Shown here: positions 18,569 through 26,844 of the stretch, piece after piece
How the letters are laid out: each line of letters begins with the position of its first letter
Numbering within the stretch: position 1 is the first letter of the stretch
NCBI RefSeq assembly: GCF_022347745.1
Contig: NZ_JAKRGC010000002.1
Location: 56,560 to 120,559, forward strand
DNA length: 64,000 nucleotides
Direction of reading: 5' to 3'
DNA from: Streptomyces sp. OfavH-34-F
Lineage (GTDB): Bacteria > Actinomycetota > Actinomycetes > Streptomycetales > Streptomycetaceae
The notes under the pieces: generated by a model
What the model saw: only the letters and a program-made list of their open reading frames with translations
What the model was told of the DNA's origin: nothing
Database searches by the model: none
Translations under genes and position numbers: made by a program

Positions 18569-19702
18569 TCAGACGAGGCGGCGGATCGCGAGGATCTGCG
18601 ACTTCCACGCCGCGACGGTGGTGATACGGACCACGTCACCGGTATGCGGGGCGTGGACGATCAGGCCCTGGCCGATGGCCATACCGACGTGCTCGGGAGC
18701 CGTGGCCGTCCCCTCGGTGAAGATGAGGTCACCGGGCCGCAGCGCACCGACCGATACCGCTTTGCCGGCCTTGACCTGCCCGTACGTCGTGCGCGCCAGA
18801 GTGACGCCGCCCGCCTTGTACGCCTGTTGCATCAGCGACGAGCAGTCGCACCGGCCCATCAGGTCCAGGCCGTGGGCGGCGGTACAGCTGCCGCCCCACT
18901 GGTACGGGGTACCGAGCTGGGCGAGCGCCCAGCGGATCGCCTTCCCCACCTCGACCGGAGCATCGGCCGGGACCGAGTAGCCGTCGGGGACCAGTCCGGG
19001 CGGGATGACCCCGAAGTCGTACCCGTCCCCGCCGTCCGGGCAGCCGCCCACCGTACCGGCGGACACATCCGGGTCGGAGCCCTCGGGGTCCTCCCCAGAG
19101 GTGGCCAGCAGGGGCTCGATCGCCTGCTGCAGCGCCGTGGCCAGCGGCTCCCACTTCGCGTAGGCGTCCGGGAAGGCGGAGCGCTGCACTGCCTGGGCGG
19201 CCTGGGCGATCGACAGGGACTGCCAGCCCGAGACCTTCTTGAGCGCCTCGTAGAACTTCGTCGCGGCGTGCACCGGATCTAGGATCTGCTCGGCGGTGCC
19301 CCAGCCCTGGGACGGACGCTGCTGGAAGAGGCCGAGCGAATCGCGGTCACCGTAGCGGAGGTTGCGCAGGCCGCTCTCCTGCAGAGCCGTTGCCAGCGCC
19401 ACGACCTGGCCGCGGGCCGGGATGTTCATTGCGACGCCGGTCGCCTGAATCGTCCTGGCGTTGGGCACTTGCTCGGCCGGATCGGGCAGCCCCGGAACGG
19501 AGACCGCCTTCTCGCCGTCGTCACCGTCCAGGATCGACTTCACCTGAGAGGCGACAGCGGCGGTATCCACACCCTGTGAGTCGCTGACGGTGCAGGGGGA
19601 AGCCGGTGAAGCCATTCCCGCCCCGATGGCGAGGACCGGAACGGCCAGGAGCAGCGGCCCGGACGCGGCCAGGCCAACGAGCACTTTGGTCGTCGTCTTC
19701 AT
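18569..19702 (-). CDS. Lytic transglycosylase / NlpC-P60 cell-wall hydrolase of the conjugation system
   Basis: 377 residues from ATG 19702 (MKTTTKVLVGL). A signal peptide or anchor covers residues 1-32. A lysozyme-like transglycosylase domain (about 75-190) has the catalytic Glu region ALATALQESGLRNL and LGLFQQRPSQGWG. The C-terminal NlpC/P60 peptidase domain (about 245-375) has the active-site Cys in RCDCSSLMQQAY and the His in EHVGMAIG. It opens a local hole in peptidoglycan for the transfer channel, the VirB1 role. The fused form is standard in actinobacterial type IV systems. It is the first large gene of the leftward operon. Confidence 0.9.
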   Translation of the reverse strand: MKTTTKVLVGLAASGPLLLAVPVLAIGAGMASPASPCTVSDSQGVDTAAVASQVKSILDGDDGEKAVSVPGLPDPAEQVPNARTIQATGVAMNIPARGQVVALATALQESGLRNLRYGDRDSLGLFQQRPSQGWGTAEQILDPVHAATKFYEALKKVSGWQSLSIAQAAQAVQRSAFPDAYAKWEPLATALQQAIEPLLATSGEDPEGSDPDVSAGTVGGCPDGGDGYDFGVIPPGLVPDGYSVPADAPVEVGKAIRWALAQLGTPYQWGGSCTAAHGLDLMGRCDCSSLMQQAYKAGGVTLARTTYGQVKAGKAVSVGALRPGDLIFTEGTATAPEHVGMAIGQGLIVHAPHTGDVVRITTVAAWKSQILAIRRLV

Positions 19703-19797
19703 CGCAGCTCTGGAACGCCGATGTGACGCCGCCGGTGGATCGGCCGAGATGAAGTCTGGTACGGAAGGGGCGGTGTGCCTGACATAGAAGAGGCTCC

Positions 19798-19968
19798 TCA
19801 CGGAGGTTCGTAGGAGGCGCGGTGCCGATTCCCGTGCAAAGCCATCGGCACCGCGCCGATGTGAACTGGCCCCTTGGGGGCGGGCCGGCGCGGGGGAGTT
19901 GGTAGCACCCGGGCGCCGGCCTCGAAGCACGCGGCAGCCAGCCGCGCTCGTAATCTCAGGAAGTGCAC
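19798..19968 (-). CDS. Small basic protein at the head of the conjugation operon
   Basis: 56 residues from a GTG with an ideal AAGGAG site 8 bases upstream. The codons have strong third-position G/C. The sequence is basic with a mixed N-terminal helix (LRLRARLAAACFEAG) and a Pro-rich C-terminus. No family was recognised. The ribosome site and codon use make it a better candidate than the longer open frame in which it lies. It may be a leader gene or the first gene of the type IV operon. Confidence 0.5.
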   Translation of the reverse strand: MHFLRLRARLAAACFEAGARVLPTPPRRPAPKGPVHIGAVPMALHGNRHRASYEPP

Positions 19969-20291
19969 GCGGGTCTCCTTCGGCTGTCCGCGACAGGTGG
20001 TCAACGGGCCGATCGGCGCGTGCCTTGGGACCAGGCAGCACGAAAGGCACAGGTCAACCCAGGTGAAGAGGGACCACACCGGTGCTGACGAGGCGAGACA
20101 GTAGGTCGCGATTCCGGCCGCACCAAACGGCCCTCAGCCCGGGTTCACAGGGATCGCGCAACTCGTTGGGCACGGCCGAAGTTCACGGCTAACGTCCGGC
20201 GCACCCCGCTCACGAGACCGGTCGGAGGGCCCAGCACCGTCCGGCCGGAGCGGGCTCCCTTCCGCCCGGCCACCGAATGAGGCCCCTGCAC
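19969..20291. other. Intergenic region with no gene seen
   Basis: This region separates the leftward conjugation operon from the rightward methyltransferase gene and should hold both promoters. I see no clear consensus promoter, tRNA gene or attachment-site repeat. Confidence 0.4.
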
Positions 20292-21038
20292 ATGAACTAC
20301 ACGCTGCACCGAGGCGACGCCCTCACCGTGCTCAAGACCCTCCCGGACGAGAGCATCAACGCCGTCATCACCGACCCCCCGTACAACTCCGGCGGCCGTA
20401 CCAGCTCGGAACGCACCGGACGCACCGCCCGCGCCAAGTACGTCACGAGTAACAGCGCGCACGATCTCGCCAACTTCCCCGGCGAGAACCGCGACCAGCG
20501 CTCCTACCGTTCCTGGCTCACCGAACTGCTCACCGAGGCATACCGGGCCGCCACCGAGCACTCCGTCGCCATGATCTTTTCCGACTGGCGCCAGGAACCG
20601 ACCACCACCGACGCCCTGCAGATGGCCGGCTGGACCTGGAGCGGCACCATCCCCTGGATCAAGCCCGCCAGCCGCCCCCGCAAGGGCGGCCCGAAACAGG
20701 ACTCCGAGTTCATCATCTGGGGCGTCAAGGGATCACTCGACAGCAGCCGCGAGCTGTACCTGCCGGGCCACTACATCGCCTCCCAGCCGAGGAAGGGCCG
20801 CATGCACATCACCCAGAAGCCGGTCGAGGTCATGCAGCAGCTCGTCCAGGTCTGCCCCACTGGCGGAACCGTCCTCGACCCGTTCACCGGTAGCGGCACG
20901 ACGGGCGTCGCGGCCCTGCGCCAGGGCCGCAGCTTCGTGGGCGTCGAGCTGTCCAACCATTACGCAGATATCGCTGAACAGCGGCTTCGCGCCGAGTTGA
21001 CACAGGACGACGTCGAACTGGCCGGGCCGGAGGCGTGA
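20292..21038 (+). CDS. DNA (N4/N6) methyltransferase, beta class
   Basis: 248 residues from ATG 20292 (GAGG upstream); an ATG five codons earlier is possible. The catalytic motif DPPY is near residue 33 and the S-adenosylmethionine motif FTGSGTTG is near 198. This order defines the beta class of amino-methyltransferases acting on adenine N6 or cytosine N4. The short target-recognition part lies between them. No restriction enzyme gene is adjacent, so it is an orphan, as often carried by conjugative elements to protect incoming DNA. It is divergent from the transfer operon. Confidence 0.9.
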   Translation: MNYTLHRGDALTVLKTLPDESINAVITDPPYNSGGRTSSERTGRTARAKYVTSNSAHDLANFPGENRDQRSYRSWLTELLTEAYRAATEHSVAMIFSDWRQEPTTTDALQMAGWTWSGTIPWIKPASRPRKGGPKQDSEFIIWGVKGSLDSSRELYLPGHYIASQPRKGRMHITQKPVEVMQQLVQVCPTGGTVLDPFTGSGTTGVAALRQGRSFVGVELSNHYADIAEQRLRAELTQDDVELAGPEA

Positions 21039-21395
21039 GCGTGAGAGCAGAGCGAACCAGGGAGGAGGCTCGCAGATGCCACGGGCGGCCGGTACATCAA
21101 GCAGCCGATGCACCGGTCGCCCTCCCCCGCTCCTGTCAGACCGCCTCGAAGGCCCGCCGGTTAAGGGGAACCGCCGTGAGCGCCTCGTCCAGCTCCGCGC
21201 ACAGGCCCCGCAAGCACTCCGGCACAAGGTTGGCGCCCGTCGCCGAGACATTAGTCCCCGCCACCGGCCGGTGGCCGTTCCTCTCGCCGTCTTGAGCATG
21301 GTCGCGCTTAAGGACCGCGCGGAGCGGGGGGGCTGGCCCGTGTCCGACCCGGTGTTCGCGTGCACCTCGTCGTTACGTACGATCACCAGGTCAAA
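21039..21395. other. Intergenic region, possible remnant coding on minus strand
   Basis: No complete gene was found. A minus-strand stretch ending at about 21126 reads VPECLRGLCAELDEALTAV then PLNRRAFEAV and a stop, with codon bias like a real C-terminus. I find no start for it, so it may be a relic of a deleted gene at the edge of the element. Confidence 0.3.
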
Positions 21396-21503
21396 GCCGC
21401 GGCAGGAGCCAGGAAGCCGGTGCGAATCCGGCGCGGTCCCGCCACTGTGACCGCGTACGTCCCACGGGGTGTCCGCGGAAGTCAGGTCACTGACCTGCCG
21501 CGG
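21396..21503 (+). promoter_or_regulatory. Cobalamin riboswitch 1 (BtuF-like importer)
   Basis: Class signature present: the GGAAGCCGGTGCGAATCCGG segment followed by GCGGTCCCGCCACTGTGA. The closing stem pairs CCGCGGCAGG (about 21397-21406) with CCTGCCGCGG (about 21494-21503). The start codon lies 40 bases beyond, with AGGAGG within a small hairpin, so B12 probably shuts off translation. Confidence 0.93.
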
Positions 21504-21542
21504 GCCCGATCCGAGGAGCGCGGACTCCGCAGGAGGCTTCCT

Positions 21543-22607
21543 ATGCACGACGGTCACAGCCGTCCCGTTTTCCCTTTCTCGTCGCCCGTGGCGGACGCGG
21601 TCTCGCACCGGCGCGTCCCGGCTCGCCTCGCTGCGGCCGTCACCGCCCTGTCGGCAGTCCTGCTGACAGCCGGTTGCGGCTCGTCCGACGCCACCGCGGA
21701 CTCACCGCGGGAGAGCGCCTCCACGGCGAAGGGATTCCCCGTCACCATCGACAACTGCGGTGTCAGGACGACGTACGCCAAAGCGCCGTCCCGCGCGGTG
21801 ACCATCCACCAGCACCCGGCCGAACTGATGCTGTCGCTGGGGCTGAAGGACCGTATGGCCGGTACGTCGTACCCCGACTCGGCGGTACTGCCCGCTCTGC
21901 GCAAGGACTTCGCCTCGATCCCTCAGTTGTCGAAGGCGGCGCCGTCCTTCGAGAAGGTCCTCGATACCGATACCGATTTCGTCTACGGCGGGTACGCCAG
22001 CGCGTTCGCGGAGAAGGAGGGCCGCTCGCGCAAGGCATTCCGGGACGCGGGCATCGACACCTACCTCAACCGGGAGAACTGCGCCGGGAAGAAGGGCGTG
22101 ACGATGGAGGACACGTACGCCGAGATACGCACGATCGGCAAGATCTTCGGCGTCCCCGACCGCGCGTCCGCGCTCGTCTCCGAGCTCCGCACCCGCGTCG
22201 ACAAGGCGAGCGCGGCCGTGAAGGACGCGCGTGATGTCTCCGTCTTCGTCTACGACAGCGGCGACAAGTCCGCCTTCACCGCCGGTGGCAAGGGTTTGGG
22301 CAATGAACTGATCAACCTGGCGGGCGGCAGGAATGTCTTCTCCGACCTGGACGACGTATTCGGCGACGCCTCGTGGGAACAGGTCGTCGACCGCAAGCCG
22401 GAAGTCATCGCCATCTACGACTACACCGGCAGTACCGTGGCGCAGAAGAAGAAGTTCCTGCTCTCCCAGCCCGCTCTCGCCAACGTGCCGGCAATCAAGA
22501 ACAGGCGTTTCGTGGTGCTGCCGCTGACCGACACCCTCGTCGGGGTCCGTTCGGCGGACGCCGTGGGCGATCTGGCGCGCGGGCTGCACCCGGACAGCTT
22601 CAAGTGA
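21543..22607 (+). CDS. Cobalamin-type ABC transporter substrate-binding lipoprotein (BtuF-like)
   Basis: 354 residues, ATG with AGGAGG upstream. A lipoprotein signal peptide ends at LTAGC, so the mature protein is anchored to the outer face of the membrane. The rest has the two-lobed helical-backbone fold of the FepB/BtuF family (VTIHQHPAELMLSLGLKDRM; YDSGDKSAFTAGGKGLGNEL). The fold alone cannot separate B12 from siderophore binders. The B12 riboswitch directly upstream makes corrinoid the likely ligand. Its stop overlaps the permease start by 4 bases. Confidence 0.85.
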   Translation: MHDGHSRPVFPFSSPVADAVSHRRVPARLAAAVTALSAVLLTAGCGSSDATADSPRESASTAKGFPVTIDNCGVRTTYAKAPSRAVTIHQHPAELMLSLGLKDRMAGTSYPDSAVLPALRKDFASIPQLSKAAPSFEKVLDTDTDFVYGGYASAFAEKEGRSRKAFRDAGIDTYLNRENCAGKKGVTMEDTYAEIRTIGKIFGVPDRASALVSELRTRVDKASAAVKDARDVSVFVYDSGDKSAFTAGGKGLGNELINLAGGRNVFSDLDDVFGDASWEQVVDRKPEVIAIYDYTGSTVAQKKKFLLSQPALANVPAIKNRRFVVLPLTDTLVGVRSADAVGDLARGLHPDSFK

Positions 22608-23695
22608 CGGCGCTCGCCACGGATGCCGGACACCGGACCGCGGTGAAGCCGCGCCGTCGGGCCGCATTCGCCGCCACCCTGGTCGCGCTCACCGCGCTCC
22701 TGGCCGCCTGCATGACCGCGGGGCTCGCGTTCGGCTCGGTGCACGTGCCGCCCGCCCAGGTATGGGGCATCGTGACGCACGCGCTCGGCGCCGACTGGAT
22801 GGAGCCCACCTGGACCAGGGCGCGGGAGACGATCGTGCTCGACGTGCGCGGCCCCCGCGTCCTGCTCGGCGCTGTCACCGGCGCGGGCCTCGCCGTCGTC
22901 GGTACGGCGCTGCAGGCTCTGGTACGCAACCCGCTCGCCGAGCCGTACCTCCTCGGCGCGTCCTCCGGCGCCTCACTCGGCGCGGTCTCCGTGATCGTGT
23001 TCGGGTCGAGCTTCTTCGGGACGGTATCCCTGTCGGCGGCCGCGTTCGCGGGGGCGCTGGGCGCGCTCGTACTCGTCTACGCCACCGCCCGCACCGGTGG
23101 CCGCATCACCTCCATGCGACTCGTCCTGGCCGGGGTCGCGGTGGCGTCGGTGCTCAACGCGCTGCTGAACATGCTGCTCCTGACGACGGACAACGGCAAC
23201 GAGGCGCGCACCGTCCTCGCCTGGACCATGGGCGGTCTCGGCGGGGTGTCCTGGGCGTCGCTCTGGCTGCCGGGCCTGGCGCTGCTGCTGGGCATCGCGG
23301 TCCTCATGGTGCAGGCCCCGAACCTCAACCTGCTGCTGGCCGGGGAGGAGGCCGCCGCCACCATGGGCCTGGACGTCGCACGGTTCCGGGCCCGGATGTT
23401 CGTGCTCGTGTCGCTGGTGACCGGTGTACTGGTCGCCGCGGCCGGACCGATCGGCTTCGTGGGCCTGATGCTGCCGCACATCGTGCGGCTGCTCGTCGGC
23501 GGCGACCACCGGCGCGTGCTGCCGGCCGCCGCGCTGGGCGGTGCCTCCTTCCTGGTCCTGTCGGACATCGTGGCGCGGACCGTCACGGCACCGGAGGAGA
23601 TCCCGGTCGGCGTCCTCACCGCCCTGTGCGGCGGCCCGTTCTTCCTGTGGCTGATGCGGCGCGACGCGCGCAAGAAGGCGGGAGGTACGGCATGA
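22604..23695 (+). CDS. FecCD/BtuC-type ABC transporter permease
   Basis: 363 residues from a GTG that overlaps the binding-protein stop (GTGA). There are about ten membrane helices. Family landmarks are VRGPRVLLGAVTGAGLAVVG near residue 85, ALVRNPLAEPYLLGASSGA, and GPIGFVGLMLPHIVRLLVG in the region that contacts the ATPase. It forms the membrane channel of the importer as a dimer. The ATPase gene follows with a 4-base overlap. Confidence 0.9.
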   Translation: MTALATDAGHRTAVKPRRRAAFAATLVALTALLAACMTAGLAFGSVHVPPAQVWGIVTHALGADWMEPTWTRARETIVLDVRGPRVLLGAVTGAGLAVVGTALQALVRNPLAEPYLLGASSGASLGAVSVIVFGSSFFGTVSLSAAAFAGALGALVLVYATARTGGRITSMRLVLAGVAVASVLNALLNMLLLTTDNGNEARTVLAWTMGGLGGVSWASLWLPGLALLLGIAVLMVQAPNLNLLLAGEEAAATMGLDVARFRARMFVLVSLVTGVLVAAAGPIGFVGLMLPHIVRLLVGGDHRRVLPAAALGGASFLVLSDIVARTVTAPEEIPVGVLTALCGGPFFLWLMRRDARKKAGGTA

Positions 23696-24492
23696 CGGCG
23701 GCCGAACTGCATATCGAGGCAGTCACCCTCACCGCAGGCACACGGCAACTGGTTCACGACGTCACGCTCATGGCCCGCCCCGGTGAGACGATCGGCCTCG
23801 TCGGACCGAACGGCAGCGGCAAGTCCAGCCTGCTGCGCGCTGTCTACCGTGTCCTGCGCCCGGAAGCCGGAACCGTCCGCGTCGACGGTGCCGACGCCTG
23901 GTCCCTGCCTCCACGACAACTCGCGCGCACCCTGGCCGCGGTCGTGCAGGACGCCCCGGCCGGCCTCGATCTGAGTGTGCGGGAAGTCGTCGCGATGGGC
24001 CGGACCCCGCACAAGCGGCTCCTGTCGGGCGACACGACCGAAGACTCCCTCGCGGTCGAGGCCGCACTCGCCTCGGTCGACGCCGTACCCCAGGCCGACC
24101 GTCCCTTCGACTGCCTCTCCGGCGGCGAGCGCCAGCGGGTGCTGGTCGCCCGCGCCCTGGCCCAGGAGCCGTCGCTGCTCGTCCTGGACGAGCCGACCAA
24201 CCACCTGGACATCCGGCATCAGCTGGAGGTCCTGACCGTGCTGCGCCGACTGCCCGCAACGGTTCTCGTCGCCCTGCACGACCTCAACCTGGCAGCGCAC
24301 TACTGCGATCGCCTCTACGTGCTGCGCGACGGCGGTGTCGTCGCGTCTGGAACACCGCGCCAGGTGCTCACTCCGCGCCTGCTGGCGGAGGTCTACGAGG
24401 TGACCGCCGAGGTGGCGGTGCACCCCCGCACCGGCCGTCCCCAGGTGACGTTCCTGCCGGAGGACGAGCCGTTGCCCGGCGCGGAGGCGTGA
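23692..24492 (+). CDS. ABC transporter ATPase, BtuD/FecE type
   Basis: 266 residues, ATG overlapping the permease stop (ATGA). Walker A is GPNGSGKSS near residue 40, the signature is LSGGERQRV near 140, Walker B is LLVLDEPTNHLD, and the switch His is in VALHDLNLAAHY. It powers the BtuFC-like importer. The operon ends here, at a hairpin shared with the convergent reductase gene. Confidence 0.92.
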   Translation: MTAAELHIEAVTLTAGTRQLVHDVTLMARPGETIGLVGPNGSGKSSLLRAVYRVLRPEAGTVRVDGADAWSLPPRQLARTLAAVVQDAPAGLDLSVREVVAMGRTPHKRLLSGDTTEDSLAVEAALASVDAVPQADRPFDCLSGGERQRVLVARALAQEPSLLVLDEPTNHLDIRHQLEVLTVLRRLPATVLVALHDLNLAAHYCDRLYVLRDGGVVASGTPRQVLTPRLLAEVYEVTAEVAVHPRTGRPQVTFLPEDEPLPGAEA

Positions 24493-24497
24493 CCGGC

Positions 24498-24527
24498 ACC
24501 GGGTCCGGCACCGGCACCGGACCCGGT
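24498..24527. terminator. Bidirectional hairpin terminator
   Basis: An 11-base perfect stem (ACCGGGTCCGG with CCGGACCCGGT) around an 8-base loop lies between the convergent ATPase and FhuF-like genes, overlapping the stop of the latter. Confidence 0.7.
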
Positions 24528-25303
24528 CACCGGGCCAGGCAGCAGTCCCCGCACTTCGAGCCGTTCGGTGCCCGGTAGTACAGGCAGCAGCTGCGGCGGC
24601 GGAACGTGAGCCCGGGGCCGGTGATCCGGCCGGTACCGGGCAGCCTTCCCGTCTCCAGGAGTTCGCGCGTCAGCTCGGTGACCGGCGCCCGCAGGCCGGG
24701 CCGGTACCTCAGCAACTGCGCAGCGGAGCCGACCAGCGCGGATGCGGAGTTCCCCGCGAGCAGCCGGGGTGCCATCCTGCCGGGCAGGTGGCTCTCCAGG
24801 CGCTGAAGGACGCCGTCGGCCTGCGCGGCCACCGCATGCGCCAGTGCCGGCACCGGACGCGGGGCGCGGTTGCCCCGGGGGCCGGCCAGCCGGAGGGCCG
24901 AGCCCTCGCCGGCCCATTCCACGGTGGTCATCAGGGGCACGATGCCGTGGACGAGAGCGCAGGCCAGGACGGGCGACCACAGTCGTGCCGCGAGTCCGAG
25001 ATGGGCGATGGAGACGCCGATGCGGGCTTCGGCCGTACCGTAGCGTTCGTTGACGGCCCGAGCCCGCACCTCGAATGCTTCCGGTGTCAGACGCACCTCG
25101 CCGCGCGCGGGGCCCGAGTCCGCGTCAAGAGCGAAGAATCCTCCCAGCCGTGCCACGTCGCGCAGCGCCTCGACCATCTCGTCCATCGGTACGTCGCCCG
25201 CCGTGCCCTGCGCACCAGTCATGTGGCCGATACCCCGAAGCCGCGGCGCGGGAGCCGCCCGGTCCACGGCCGGCGCGTTCTCGTCGGCGGACTGTTCAGG
25301 CAT
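24527..25303 (-). CDS. FhuF-like (2Fe-2S) siderophore-iron reductase
   Basis: 258 residues. The C-terminus carries the FhuF cysteine pattern CC-x10-C-x2-C (SCCLYYRAPNGSKCGDC), which binds a 2Fe-2S cluster. The body (LSPVLACALVHGIVPL-type segments, here ARLWSPVLACALVHGIVPLM) also matches the FhuF fold. These cytoplasmic enzymes release iron from imported ferric siderophores. It is convergent with the ABC importer and has no B12 riboswitch. The pairing may be accidental, or it may mean the importer accepts more than one metal complex. Confidence 0.85.
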   Translation of the reverse strand: MPEQSADENAPAVDRAAPAPRLRGIGHMTGAQGTAGDVPMDEMVEALRDVARLGGFFALDADSGPARGEVRLTPEAFEVRARAVNERYGTAEARIGVSIAHLGLAARLWSPVLACALVHGIVPLMTTVEWAGEGSALRLAGPRGNRAPRPVPALAHAVAAQADGVLQRLESHLPGRMAPRLLAGNSASALVGSAAQLLRYRPGLRAPVTELTRELLETGRLPGTGRITGPGLTFRRRSCCLYYRAPNGSKCGDCCLAR

Positions 25304-25585
25304 GCCGCATCCTCCCTCTCACCGGGGAAACCCGGACCGGAATGCGTCCAGGAGGCGCCGGCGCAAGTCTCCGGCTCTCGGGGAAGCCCTTCGTTCCCGG
25401 CCGCCCACTCGCGCGCGGCAGTGGCACGCCCGGCCGACCGACGCGCCGCGCCGGTTCGGGAAGCTGATCACCGCCGTCCGGCGTGATGGTCCGATCCGGT
25501 ACGCAAAGGCGGGCCTGCTGCGGAATGAAGGGCACTCGTCTTCCGGGAGCTTTGGTCGTGCACGCCGCCGGTGCTGCCACCCGCA

Positions 25586-26647
25586 TCAGGCGGCCCGGGT
25601 CGACAACGGCGTGAGGGAGGCATATGTCAGGGACGCGGACGGGTCGATCGAGACATCGAGCGGGGCCGGCCCGGCGCCGGAGCGCACAAGCAGGTCGCCG
25701 ACGGCCGCGATCATGGCCCCGTTGTCCGTGCACAGTGTCATCGGCGGCACCCGCAGCTCGATCCCGGCCACCGCGCAGCGCTGCTCCGCCATCGCCCGTA
25801 CCCGGGAGTTCGCGGCCACGCCGCCGACCACGATCAGCGTGCGCACGCCGTGGTCGCGGCACGCACGGACCGCCTTGCGGGTGAGGACGTCGGCGACGGC
25901 CTCCTGGAGCGCGGCGGCGCCGTCGGCGACCGAGGGCTCCTCACCGCGCAGGCGGTGCTGTTCCACCCAGCGGGCCGCGGCTGTCTTGAGGCCAGAGAAG
26001 GAGAACGCATACGGATCGTCACCGCTCTTGGTCAGCGGCCGTGGAAAGGCGACGCTCTCCGGGTTCCCCGTCCGGGCCGCGCGGTCGATGGCGGGGCCGC
26101 CGGGGTAGGGCAGGCCCAGGATGCGGGCGACCTTGTCGAAGCACTCGCCGGCCGCGTCGTCCAGGGTGTCGCTCAGGTGCACGATCGGCTCGCGCACCAA
26201 GTCCCGGACCAGCAGCAGGCTGGTGTGGCCGCCCGAGACGATCAGGACCACGCACGGTTCGGGAAGCGGACCGTGCTCCAGGGTGTCGGCGGCGACGTGC
26301 CCGGCCAGGTGATGCACGCCGTACAGCGGGACGCCCGCGGCGTAGGCGAGGGACTTGGCGCCGGCCAGACCGACCTGCAGGGCGCCGGACAGGCCCGGCC
26401 CGGTGGTCACAGCCACGGCGTCGATCTGCCCGAGCCGCAGTCCGGCTTCATCGAGAGCCTGGCGTACCACGGGTGTGAACGCCTGGAGGTGGGCCCGGGA
26501 GGCGATTTCGGGCACGACGCCGCCGAACCGTGCGTGCTCATCCATGCTCGACGCCACCACATGGGCCAGCAGCCTGCCGTCCGAGACGATGCCCGCGCCG
26601 GTCTCGTCGCACGACGACTCGATCCCCAACACCACCGGTGCGCTCAC
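25586..26647 (-). CDS. tsaD: tRNA N6-threonylcarbamoyladenosine synthase subunit TsaD
   Basis: 353 residues, GTG with GGAGAGG upstream; the usual TsaD length. The metal-binding HHLAGH is near residue 111, with [11 protein letters not shown] at the N-terminus, IVSGGHTSL in the ATP site and [12 protein letters not shown]. TsaD transfers a threonylcarbamoyl group to A37 of ANN-decoding tRNAs. Here it stands alone, whereas bacterial tsaD normally sits with tsaB, rimI or groES/EL. It could therefore be a second copy. A 282-base gap without a gene separates it from the FhuF-like gene downstream on the same strand. Confidence 0.93.
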   Translation of the reverse strand: MSAPVVLGIESSCDETGAGIVSDGRLLAHVVASSMDEHARFGGVVPEIASRAHLQAFTPVVRQALDEAGLRLGQIDAVAVTTGPGLSGALQVGLAGAKSLAYAAGVPLYGVHHLAGHVAADTLEHGPLPEPCVVLIVSGGHTSLLLVRDLVREPIVHLSDTLDDAAGECFDKVARILGLPYPGGPAIDRAARTGNPESVAFPRPLTKSGDDPYAFSFSGLKTAAARWVEQHRLRGEEPSVADGAAALQEAVADVLTRKAVRACRDHGVRTLIVVGGVAANSRVRAMAEQRCAVAGIELRVPPMTLCTDNGAMIAAVGDLLVRSGAGPAPLDVSIDPSASLTYASLTPLSTRAA

Positions 26648-26683
26648 TACGACCTCTCCGCCCTTCTGCGCTCAATCAGTAGG

Positions 26684-26698
26684 TGCAATATATGTGCA
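26684..26698. promoter_or_regulatory. Candidate operator upstream of tsaD (TGCA-N7-TGCA)
   Basis: An AT-rich patch in otherwise GC-rich DNA contains TGCAATATATGTGCA, two self-complementary TGCA blocks 7 bases apart, 37 bases upstream of the tsaD start. Position and composition suit a promoter with a repressor site. The regulator is unknown. Confidence 0.35.
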
Positions 26699-26805
26699 AT
26701 AAGGGCTGGCTGCTCCCGGTCGCGGAACGAGCCGATCACCCTGTCGGCCCGATACCGCAAGAGCCCACCCGGTAGGCCGACGAGGTGGAACGACATGCTG
26801 TGAAG

Positions 26806-26833
26806 GCTGGTCCGCCGCGCGGCGGACCAGCCG
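26806..26833 (-). terminator. Hairpin terminator of the secreted transcobalamin-like gene
   Basis: A 28-base perfect palindrome (GGCTGGTCCGCCG, CG, CGGCGGACCAGCC) lies 12 bases after the stop codon. It has no T-run, as is common in Streptomyces. Confidence 0.75.
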
Positions 26834-26844
26834 GATGTTCACAG

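Noticed and set aside
20000..21400. Search for a tRNA gene or attachment site at the right end of the element
   Set aside because: No cloverleaf or repeat pair could be seen, and the left end of the element is outside the window.
24527..25303. Reading the FhuF-like gene as part of the B12 regulon
   Set aside because: It is on the opposite strand to the importer and has no B12-box sequence upstream.
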